In this document: in pieces, positions 6,369-12,672 of the stretch
Layout: every line of letters begins with the position of its first letter
Numbering within the stretch: the stretch's first letter is position 1
NCBI GenBank assembly: GCA_035540955.1
Contig: DATLFP010000124.1
Span: 1 to 13,181, forward strand
Reading direction: 5' to 3'
Length of the DNA stretch: 13,181 nt
Source of the DNA: DATLFP01 sp035540955
GTDB taxonomy: Bacteria > Actinomycetota > Acidimicrobiia > Acidimicrobiales > CADCSY01
The notes under the pieces: generated by a model
Seen by the model: only the letters and a program-made list of their open reading frames with translations
Told to the model about the DNA's origin: nothing
Databases searched by the model: none
Translations under genes and position numbers: made by a program

Positions 6369-6388
6369 TGACAATTACACGCTTGTCA
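6369..6388. promoter_or_regulatory. 20-bp inverted repeat upstream of the sigma-like gene
   Basis: TGACAA and TTGTCA are perfect 6-bp complements separated by 8 nt, 24 nt upstream of the ATG at 6345. The site is AT-richer than its surroundings, as promoters here tend to be, and could be an operator for the sigma-like gene. No convincing -35/-10 pair could be fixed around it. Confidence 0.4.
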
Positions 6389-6449
6389 TTTGTGGATACC
6401 CGGAACAGGCCGATTTCGGGACGGATCGGGAACCCGCGGACCGACGTGG

Positions 6450-6476
6450 GGGGTCGGGGCCCCCGACGGAGGAGAC
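6450..6476 (+). repeat. Palindromic repeat, copy 1
   Basis: A 15-nt perfect palindrome, GTCGGGG-C-CCCCGAC (6453-6467), lies within a 27-nt unit that recurs at 6506-6532 with one mismatch (A/C). The unit begins GGGG and ends GGAGAC. There is no U-run on either side. It sits between two divergent genes, where a terminator is not expected. Confidence 0.8.
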
Positions 6477-6505
6477 GTGGTGAAGATGGGGATGCCGGAC
6501 CCGAA

Positions 6506-6532
6506 GGGGTCGGGGCCCCCGACGGCGGAGAC
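6506..6532 (+). repeat. Palindromic repeat, copy 2
   Basis: This is the second copy of the 27-nt unit, with its palindrome at 6509-6523, 56 nt downstream of copy 1 and in the same orientation. It differs from copy 1 only at one base between the palindrome and GGAGAC. Confidence 0.8.
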
Positions 6533-6553
6533 ATTGGCGGAGACCGCGGAGCC

Positions 6554-6568
6554 GTCGGGGGCCCCGAC
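6554..6568 (-). repeat. Palindromic repeat, copy 3 (inverted)
   Basis: The same 15-nt palindrome occurs in inverted orientation (central G instead of C), 45 nt after copy 2. The matching GGGTC shoulder is on its right and CGACGGC on its left when read on the minus strand. Only the palindrome and a few flanking bases are shared. Confidence 0.75.
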
Positions 6569-6609
6569 CCTCACGACGCCAGTCTCGGATAAGCGTCACA
6601 CCCGCTCGG

Positions 6610-6615
6610 TACCGT
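6610..6615 (+). promoter_or_regulatory. Putative -10 box of the nuclease-helicase gene
   Basis: TACCGT (TAnnnT) ends 7 nt before the GTG start at 6623, again implying a leaderless message; no RBS is present. It lies within the palindrome CGGTACCG (6607-6614) and inside CTCGG-N6-CCGAG (6605-6620). No good -35 is visible. Confidence 0.4.
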
Positions 6616-6622
6616 CCGAGGG

Positions 6623-9600
6623 GTGCAGGAGCTCGACGGCCGGATCGTCCTCAGCCCCACCGACGTGGTGGGCCACCTCGCCTGCGCCCACCTGACCCAG
6701 CTCGAGCTGCGGGCGGCGCGCGGCGAGCTGGTCCGCCCCGACCGGGTCGATCCCGAGCTCGACGTGCTCACCCGGCGAGGGCTCGAGCACGAGGCCCTCC
6801 ACCTCGCCCGGCTGGAGGACGAGGGCCGCAGCATCGCGGTGATCGAGGTCGGCAAGGGCGTGGAGGGCCTCGAGACGGCGACCCGGGAGACGCGGGCGGC
6901 GATGGCCGCCGGGGTCGACGTGGTGTACCAGGCGACGTTCTTCGACGGCACCTGGCGGGGCCATGCCGACTTCCTCGAGCGGGTGGAGGTGCCGAGCTCC
7001 CTCGGCCCGTGGTCCTACGAGCCGGTCGACACCAAGCTCGCCCGGCGGGTCAAGGCGGCGGCGGTGCTGCAGCTGTGCGAGTACGCCCGGGCGGTCGAGG
7101 CCGTGCAGGGCGTGGCGCCCGCGGCCGTCCACGTCGTCACCGGCGATCGGGAGCGCCACACCATCCGCCTCGTCGACGCCGCCGCCTACGAGCGCCGCGT
7201 CCGGGCCGACCTGCTGCTGGCGGTCACCGGGCCCCCGCGCGCCACCTATCCCGAGGTGTGCGGCCACTGCGGCATCTGCCGGTGGCAGGACGACTGCGCC
7301 GCCGTGCGCCGTGCCGACGACCACCTGTCGCTCGTCGCCGGCCTGCGCCGCGACCAGGCGGCCCGGCTCCGCACCGTCGGCATCACCACCCTCACCGAGC
7401 TGGCGTGGAGCGATCCGGCCCGGCTCGACGAGCTGGCCATGAGCGAGGCCACGAAGGCTCGCCTCCATGCCCAGGCCCGGCTGCAGCTGCAGCAGCGGTC
7501 CTCGGGCGTCCCCGCCTACGAGATCCTCCCGGTCGAGGCCGGCCGGGGGCTGAGCCTCCTGCCCGAACCGTCGCCGGGCGACGTGTTCTTCGACATCGAG
7601 GGCGACCCCTTCGCCGGCGACGACGGGCTCGAGTACCTGCTCGGCATCGTCACGCTCGACACCGGCGAGCCCGTGTACCGGCCGTTCTGGGGTCACTCGC
7701 CGGCGGAGGAGAAGCGTGCGTTCGAAGACCTCGTCGACCTGCTCATCGACCGCCTCGCCGCGTGGCCCGACATGCACGTGTACCACTACGCCGCATACGA
7801 GCCGAACGCGCTGAAGCGGCTCATGGGCCAGCACGGCACCCGCGAGGACGAGGTCGACACGCTGCTCCGGGCCGAGGTGTTCGTCGACCTGTTCCGCGTC
7901 GTGCGCCAGGGCGTGCGGGTCTCGGAGGACTCCTACTCGCTCAAGAAGATCGAGCGCTTCTTCCTGCCCCCCAGGGACGGCGCCATCACCGACGGCGGCT
8001 CGAGCATCGTCGCCTACGAGTCGTGGCTCGACACCGGCGAGGCCCGCATCCTCGAGGAGATCGCCGAGTACAACCGGCTCGACTGCGAGTCGACCCTCCA
8101 TCTGCGGGCCTGGCTCGAGGAGCGCCGGACCGAGGCCGGCATCGTCGGCCGCCCGTCGCTCTCCTCGGGCGAGATCGGGGAGGCGCAGGCCGCCTTCGAG
8201 GAGGCCGTCGCCGAGCTCGCCGAGCGCCTCACCGACGGTGTGCCCCTCGATCGGGAGCGGCGCACCGACGAGCAGCACGCGTGCTGGCTCCTGGCCCAGC
8301 TGCTCAGCTGGCATCGGCGCGAGTCGAAGCCGGAGTGGTGGGCGCACTTCAACCGCCTGGCGATGACCGAAGAGGATCTCATCGACGACACCGAGTCGAT
8401 CGGCGGGCTCACCCACGCCGGCGTGGTCGAGCAGGTGAAGCGGTCGCTGGTGCACGCGTACCGGTTCCCGCCCGAGCAGGAGCACAAGCTGCGGGAGGGG
8501 CAGACCCCGCACGATCCCCGCACCGGCCGACCGGCGGGCACGCTCGTCCACCTCGATGCCGCCGCCGGGGTGCTGCACCTGAGCCGGTCAGAGGCGAGCG
8601 AGGCCCCCCATCCCACGGCTCTCGTCCCGGCGCCGCCGATCAGCGACATCGTCCTCCGCCGGTCCCTGCAGCGCGCCGGCGAGTGGGTGGCCGAGCACGG
8701 GATCGACGCGCCCGGCCCCTGGCGAGCGGTGCGCGACCTGCTCCTGCGCCGGCCCCCGCACCCCGGACCCTCGGTGCTGCCCATCCAGGGGCCGCCCGGT
8801 TCGGGCAAGACCTACACGGGCGCCCGCATGATCCTCGACCTGGTGGCCGACGGGAAGCGGGTCGGCGTCACCGCCCTGAGCCACAAGGCGATCGGCAACC
8901 TCCTCACCGAGGTCGCCGACGCAGCACGGGAGCGGGGCGTGCCGGCGGCCGTGGTGCAGAAGGCGCGCGACGACGAGGTGTGCGGCCATCCCGACGTGCA
9001 CGGCACGGGCAGCAACGAGGAGGTCGTGCGGCTGCTCACGGCCGGCGAGGTCGACGTGGTCGGGGGCACGCCATGGCTGTGGGCCCGGCCCGACCTGACC
9101 GACGCCGTCGACGTGCTCGTGGTGGACGAGGCCGGGCAGCTGAGCCTGGCCAATGTGGTGGCGATGGGCGGCGCGGCCACCGACGTGATCCTGCTCGGCG
9201 ACCCCCAACAGCTGGCGCAACCCTCGAAGGGTGCCCATCCCGACGGCGCCGAGGTGTCGGCGCTCGAGCACCTGCTCGGCGAGCACGCCACGGTTCCCGA
9301 GGATCGTGGCCGCTTCCTCGGCACCACCTGGCGCATGCACCCCGACGTGTGCCGGTTCGTGTCGGCGTCGTTCTACGACGGACGGCTGGTGTCCGAGCCG
9401 TCGTGCGCGCGGCAGCGGGTGCACGACGGGCCGTGGGTCGGCGGCACCGGGCTGCGGTGGGCGCCGGTCGCGCACCGCGGCAACCGGGTGACGGCGTCCG
9501 AGGAGGTCGACGTCGTGCGCAGGGGCTTCGACGCCCTGCTCGGCCGCCCGTTCACCGGTCGCGATGGCGTGACCCGGGCGCTGACCACCGACGATCTCCT

Positions 9601-9958
9601 GGTGGTGGCCCCCTACAACGCCCACGTGGCCCGGCTGGCCGACGCGCTGCCCGATGGCGCCCGCGTCGGCACCGTCGACAAGTTCCAGGGTCAGGAGGCG
9701 CCGGTGGTGATCTTCACGATGGCCACCTCGTCGACCGACGACCTGCCGCGGGGCCTCGACTTCCTGCTGTCGCTCAACCGCCTCAACGTGGCGATCTCCC
9801 GGGCCCAGGCGCTGGCCGTGCTCGTGTTCAGCCCGGCCCTTCTCGACGTGGCGGCCCGCTCGCTGCGCCAGCTGGTGCTGGCCAACACGCTGTGCCGGTT
9901 CACCGAGGAGGCGGTGCTCGCCGAGCCGCTCGCGCTGGTCCCGTCACCCGCGCAGTAG
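6623..9958 (+). CDS. RecB-like Fe-S nuclease / RNase H-like / superfamily 1 helicase fusion (TM0106-type)
   Basis: This 1111-residue protein has three enzyme domains. (i) Residues 1-230 form a PD-(D/E)XK nuclease of TM0106 type. GHADF supplies D116, PVDTK supplies D136 and K138, and C21 plus C216-x2-C219-x5-C225 match the cysteine layout of AddB/Cas4-like iron-sulphur nucleases; an extra C213 precedes them. (ii) Residues about 318-500 are an RNase H-like exonuclease domain: FFDIEGDP (D324, E326), YHYAAYEP (387-394), YNRLDCES (D487). (iii) Residues about 690-1090 are a DNA2/UPF1-like helicase: Walker A GPPGSGKT (723-730, K729), VVDEAGQLS (D835, E836), LGDPQQLAQP, TWRMHP, VDKFQGQE (1018-1025), LNVAISRA (1054-1061). 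All catalytic motifs look intact. The likely role is ATP-driven unwinding coupled to nucleic-acid cleavage in repair or defence; the pathway is unknown. The gene is monocistronic and its stop is 4 nt from the convergent gene's stop. Confidence 0.93.
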   Translation: MQELDGRIVLSPTDVVGHLACAHLTQLELRAARGELVRPDRVDPELDVLTRRGLEHEALHLARLEDEGRSIAVIEVGKGVEGLETATRETRAAMAAGVDVVYQATFFDGTWRGHADFLERVEVPSSLGPWSYEPVDTKLARRVKAAAVLQLCEYARAVEAVQGVAPAAVHVVTGDRERHTIRLVDAAAYERRVRADLLLAVTGPPRATYPEVCGHCGICRWQDDCAAVRRADDHLSLVAGLRRDQAARLRTVGITTLTELAWSDPARLDELAMSEATKARLHAQARLQLQQRSSGVPAYEILPVEAGRGLSLLPEPSPGDVFFDIEGDPFAGDDGLEYLLGIVTLDTGEPVYRPFWGHSPAEEKRAFEDLVDLLIDRLAAWPDMHVYHYAAYEPNALKRLMGQHGTREDEVDTLLRAEVFVDLFRVVRQGVRVSEDSYSLKKIERFFLPPRDGAITDGGSSIVAYESWLDTGEARILEEIAEYNRLDCESTLHLRAWLEERRTEAGIVGRPSLSSGEIGEAQAAFEEAVAELAERLTDGVPLDRERRTDEQHACWLLAQLLSWHRRESKPEWWAHFNRLAMTEEDLIDDTESIGGLTHAGVVEQVKRSLVHAYRFPPEQEHKLREGQTPHDPRTGRPAGTLVHLDAAAGVLHLSRSEASEAPHPTALVPAPPISDIVLRRSLQRAGEWVAEHGIDAPGPWRAVRDLLLRRPPHPGPSVLPIQGPPGSGKTYTGARMILDLVADGKRVGVTALSHKAIGNLLTEVADAARERGVPAAVVQKARDDEVCGHPDVHGTGSNEEVVRLLTAGEVDVVGGTPWLWARPDLTDAVDVLVVDEAGQLSLANVVAMGGAATDVILLGDPQQLAQPSKGAHPDGAEVSALEHLLGEHATVPEDRGRFLGTTWRMHPDVCRFVSASFYDGRLVSEPSCARQRVHDGPWVGGTGLRWAPVAHRGNRVTASEEVDVVRRGFDALLGRPFTGRDGVTRALTTDDLLVVAPYNAHVARLADALPDGARVGTVDKFQGQEAPVVIFTMATSSTDDLPRGLDFLLSLNRLNVAISRAQALAVLVFSPALLDVAARSLRQLVLANTLCRFTEEAVLAEPLALVPSPAQ

Positions 9959-9962
9959 CGGG

Positions 9963-10319
9963 TCAGTGGGAGAGGTACTCGTCGAGGCGCACGATCCGGT
10001 CGTCCTCGTCGACCCGCACCACCACGCACGCCTCGATGTCGACGTCCTTGCCGTCGGGCCGGGTGGCGCGGACGCGGTGCTGCTCGACGAAGCCGTCAGG
10101 CGCCACCATGCGTCGAACCTCTTCGTACCGGTGCTTGCCGATGGCGGCCTTCATCCCCGGTAGGGCTTCGATGAGCTCCTCGATGTCGGACTCGCGCTTG
10201 GTCGCGCTCGACCAGAAGCGAGCATGTGGTGCGCACAGCTCCCGGAGCGTCTTCGCGTCGTGCTTCTCGAAGGCGCGGAAGAGACGGTCGGCGATGTTGC
10301 CCAGCTCCGAGTCGTTCAC
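9963..10319 (-). CDS. NTF2/SnoaL-like small protein
   Basis: This 118-residue protein has the cone-shaped alpha+beta fold pattern of the SnoaL/NTF2-like superfamily. It has an N-terminal helix pair (LGNIADRLFRAFEKHDAKTL), LCAPHARFWSS, and a C-terminal sheet ending with GFVEQHRVRATRPDGKDVDI and VVVRVDEDDRIVRLDEYLS. Such proteins may be isomerases, hydrolases or simple ligand binders, and the sequence does not tell which. The GTG at 10319 is the only sensible start, 10 nt after the CpaE-like stop. A GGAGG inside the end of that gene is 15 nt away, longer than ideal. It is the last gene of the minus-strand pilus set. Whether it has any role in pilus assembly is unknown; co-transcription is likely. 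Confidence 0.82.
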   Translation of the reverse strand: MNDSELGNIADRLFRAFEKHDAKTLRELCAPHARFWSSATKRESDIEELIEALPGMKAAIGKHRYEEVRRMVAPDGFVEQHRVRATRPDGKDVDIEACVVVRVDEDDRIVRLDEYLSH

Positions 10320-10329
10320 CGGTACGACG

Positions 10330-11613
10330 CTACGCCTCCGCGCCGTCGGAGAACGCACCGAGTGCGCCGGGGGCGACGAGTCGGGGCTCGGGAGCGGCTC
10401 GCACCCGTGCGCCGGCGCGTTCGGCGACGGCGGTGACGCCCGACGCCAGCGCGGAGGTCAGCGCGCCCGGGAACGGCACGCCGTCGCGGAGCGCGGGCTC
10501 GATCGACCGACCGGGGAGGAAGAGCGGCGACGCCATCGGCGCCCCGCCGAGCGCCGGCCGAACGAGCTCGGCGACGGCCGAGGTGATCTCCGCGCGCGCC
10601 CTCGGAGCCCGTGGGGCGGCGACGAAGACGGGGAGCACGCGCGCTGCGGGCGTTCCGGCGCCGGCGACGTCGGCGATGACCCGGATCAGCGCGTGGACAC
10701 CCTTCACCCCCGGGCGGCCGACCACGACGACGACGTCGGCCTCCGCGCTGGCGGTGCGAGCGGCGACGTTGCGCTCCTCCACGTCGGCCGACCCGGCGTC
10801 GTCCTCGCCCTCGAAGTCGGCGGTGATGTCACAGACGAGCGCGTCGAAGGCCCCTCGGAGCGAGGCGAAGGCCGCCGCGAAGGCGCGCGGCCGCAAGGTC
10901 GGCCAGTGGCGGGCGCGGCGGAGGCCGAGCAGCACGGCGTAGCCCCGCTCCACGATCTCGAAGGTCAGCGCCTTGACCTCGGCGTCGCTCGGCGTGCCGT
11001 TCCGGTGTGCTTCCACGAGCTCCTGGATGCCCGGCACGATGTCGTGCACGTCGTGGAGGACCGCCTGCTCGGCGTGCAGGGCGAGGTCGGCGAGCACGGT
11101 GGCGCGGCCCGATGCGGCCAGCCCCTGCGCGAGCGCCGCCGCGCAGGTCGAGGCCCCGGTGCCGCCGGGACCGCACACCGCCGCCACGAGCGCCGACGCG
11201 CCGTCATCGCCCGCGGTGCCGCCGAGGTCGGGCAGGTGGACCGGGTGCTCGACCGATCGGGCCACGGACGCCAGGACGTCGAGCAGCGTGCCGCGGTCGA
11301 AGACCGAAGGCAGGACCGCGGCGGCGCCGATGCTGCGCCAGCGCGTCGTCTCGCGGTCGTCGACGACGATCGGCGCGCAGCCCGCGTCGCGAGCAGCGGC
11401 GAGCAGATCGCGATCGACGGCCGGGAGCGACCCGTCGAGCAACGCCGCCGACCACGACCGACCTGACGCCAAGCGCGCCCGCACCTCTTCGGGCGAGACG
11501 CACTTCACGAACTCGGCCGGGACGATGGCCGCCGTCGCCCACCGGCTCACCTCGCTGAACCATGCCGATCGCGGTCGCCCGAGACCGAGCAGGACGTAGC
11601 GATCGTCGGCCAT
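10330..11613 (-). CDS. cpaE: CpaE/TadZ-like (Ssd-like) Tad pilus localisation ATPase homologue
   Basis: This 427-residue protein has a receiver-like N-terminal domain (about 1-125, without a clear phosphoacceptor pocket) followed by a MinD/ParA-type domain (about 140-400). The P-loop region is CGPGGTGAST (147-156). Both signature lysines of MinD/ParA P-loops are replaced (P149, A154), as is common in CpaE/TadZ and Ssd-type proteins. Strand 2 reads RATVLADLAL instead of the usual VDLD, and the Walker B-like strand is FDALVCDIT. CpaE/TadZ proteins place the Tad/Flp pilus machine at the cell pole; weak or absent ATP hydrolysis is likely here. Its ATG is 3 nt after the CpaB-like stop, so the two are coupled. 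The C-terminal 30 residues are low-complexity. A cell-division role of Ssd type is the alternative. Confidence 0.8.
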   Translation of the reverse strand: MADDRYVLLGLGRPRSAWFSEVSRWATAAIVPAEFVKCVSPEEVRARLASGRSWSAALLDGSLPAVDRDLLAAARDAGCAPIVVDDRETTRWRSIGAAAVLPSVFDRGTLLDVLASVARSVEHPVHLPDLGGTAGDDGASALVAAVCGPGGTGASTCAAALAQGLAASGRATVLADLALHAEQAVLHDVHDIVPGIQELVEAHRNGTPSDAEVKALTFEIVERGYAVLLGLRRARHWPTLRPRAFAAAFASLRGAFDALVCDITADFEGEDDAGSADVEERNVAARTASAEADVVVVVGRPGVKGVHALIRVIADVAGAGTPAARVLPVFVAAPRAPRARAEITSAVAELVRPALGGAPMASPLFLPGRSIEPALRDGVPFPGALTSALASGVTAVAERAGARVRAAPEPRLVAPGALGAFSDGAEA

Positions 11614-11616
11614 CGA

Positions 11617-12291
11617 CTATTCGGCGACGCCGGTCATGCGGGCGATGGTCACATGGCCGGCTGCGCTCGCGCTCGCGATCGGCTCGAGCTCGGCCGGTAG
11701 CACGGCCAGCACGAGGACGACCGACCCCGACGCGCCGACCCGCTGGTCGCCGGCGAGCACGCGCACCACGAGGGCCCCGCGGCTCACCGTGGAGGTCACC
11801 GGCTGGCCGCCGGTCGTGTAGGTCACGATCACGTCGACGGTGTCCCCGGGACGCAGATCGCCGCCGACGGCGGCGCCAGGGTCGAGGCGCAGGGAGATCT
11901 GCGCCCGCTCGGGCGCGCCCACGGGCCGGGCCACGTCGCTGACCTGCACCAGCTGGCCGTCGCGCATCGGCGCCAGGGCCACGGCGCCGACGAGGGCGCC
12001 GGTGTCGGCGAAGGCCAGCCGGCGCTGGGCCGGGGGCAGATCGAGCGCGACCAGCGTGAGGTCGTCGGCCTCGAGCCGGTCGCCGGCGGCCACGTCGCCG
12101 ACGACCACGGCATAGCTCGTCGCCGGACCCTCGGACGACGCGCTCCAGGCGGCGAAGACGCCGGTGGCGCTGGCGGCGACGAGGAACCCGCCGATGACCG
12201 CTCGGCCGCCCGGCAGCCCCCGACGCCGGGTCACGGCCCGGGTCCGGTGGCCGTTGCCCGTCGGCGCTGGCGCGGTGGCCAGATCCGTCAT
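11617..12291 (-). CDS. cpaB: CpaB/RcpC-like Flp pilus assembly protein (SAF domain)
   Basis: This 224-residue protein has a short basic cytoplasmic tail (1-30), one membrane anchor (about 31-50, AVIGGFLVAASATGVFAAW) and an extracytoplasmic part. The latter comprises an SAF domain (about 58-118: VVVGDVAAGDRLEADDLTLVALDLPP ... LAPMRDGQLVQVSDV) and an RcpC-like domain (about 128-205: ISLRLDPGAAVGGDLRPGDTVDVIVTY). CpaB/RcpC belongs to the periplasmic or cell-wall part of Tad/Flp pilus systems. It is the first gene of a CpaB-CpaE-NTF2 set and diverges from the BldC-like gene across 126 nt. No strong RBS precedes the ATG at 12291 (GAGGG is 14 nt away). Confidence 0.85.
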   Translation of the reverse strand: MTDLATAPAPTGNGHRTRAVTRRRGLPGGRAVIGGFLVAASATGVFAAWSASSEGPATSYAVVVGDVAAGDRLEADDLTLVALDLPPAQRRLAFADTGALVGAVALAPMRDGQLVQVSDVARPVGAPERAQISLRLDPGAAVGGDLRPGDTVDVIVTYTTGGQPVTSTVSRGALVVRVLAGDQRVGASGSVVLVLAVLPAELEPIASASAAGHVTIARMTGVAE

Positions 12292-12404
12292 CGCCGGTTA
12301 CTTCGCCCTCGCCGGCGGGTTCCCTGTCGGCGGCCGGCACGGCACCGTCGGTGGGCCAGATCGGCAGGAAACGGAACGAAAGTGCATCAACCGACCTCGG
12401 GGTC

Positions 12405-12410
12405 TACGCT
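12405..12410 (+). promoter_or_regulatory. Putative -10 box of the BldC-like gene
   Basis: TACGCT (TAnnnT) ends 7 nt before the GTG at 12418, so the message would be leaderless; no RBS is present. The -35 region is not clear. The upstream stretch 12370-12390 (GAAACGGAACGAAAG) is notably purine- and A-rich for this window. Confidence 0.4.
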
Positions 12411-12417
12411 GCCGGTC

Positions 12418-12672
12418 GTGGCAGACGCGCCGCCCGACCCGATCTGGCTGGGCACCCAGGACGCCGCCCGGCAGCTGGGGATCACCGCCCGAACGCTCTA
12501 CCGGCTGATCAACGAGGGAGAGATCCCCGCGTACAAGCTCGGCCGGGTGCTCCGGCTCAAGCTCGTCGACGTCGAGGCGTTCCTCGAGTCGGCGCGGGTG
12601 CGACCTGGCGACCTCGAGCACCTCTACCCCGAGCGCAAGCGCACCGACGCCACCGACCGCAGCGGGCAGTAG
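12418..12672 (+). CDS. BldC/excisionase-type MerR-like HTH DNA-binding protein
   Basis: This 84-residue protein has one winged HTH of the MerR/excisionase class: WLGTQDAARQLGITARTLYRLINEGE (10-35) then IPAYKLGRVLRLKLVDVEAFLES (36-58). The conserved tail PGDLEHLYPE (63-72) is typical of actinobacterial small HTH proteins of the BldC-like group. Such proteins are transcription factors that bind direct repeats; no phage gene is nearby, so a prophage excisionase is unlikely. The GTG at 12418 gives the expected N-terminus and sits behind a -10 box. It diverges from cpaB and could control it (inference). Its last 49 nt overlap, antisense, the end of the gene on the other strand. Confidence 0.85.
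   Translation: MADAPPDPIWLGTQDAARQLGITARTLYRLINEGEIPAYKLGRVLRLKLVDVEAFLESARVRPGDLEHLYPERKRTDATDRSGQ

Noticed and set aside
6346..6534. An upstream extension of the sigma-like protein
   Set aside because: It translates the palindromic repeats and intergenic DNA into Pro/Ser-rich sequence; the ATG at 6345 begins the conserved part.
6450..6568. The palindromic copies as a CRISPR array or intrinsic terminators
   Set aside because: There are only three copies with unequal spacing, one of them inverted, and no U-runs; they lie between divergent genes.
6368..6695. Small plus-strand open frames across the palindromic repeats
   Set aside because: They are low-complexity products of the repeats with no RBS, and they end inside or antisense to neighbouring genes.
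6596..8578. A 660-codon minus-strand open frame antisense to the nuclease-helicase
   Set aside because: It is a mirror of a strongly coding region, with no motif of its own.
7009..11466. A very long plus-strand open frame overlapping the helicase and the antisense of the pilus genes
   Set aside because: It is Arg/Pro/Gly-rich without domains. In GC-rich DNA, long open alternative frames are common. The helicase and the CpaE/CpaB frames carry all recognisable motifs.
12418..12672. The small HTH protein as a prophage excisionase
   Set aside because: No integrase, phage gene or attachment repeat is visible, and the conserved PGDLEHLYPE tail fits chromosomal BldC-like actinobacterial proteins.
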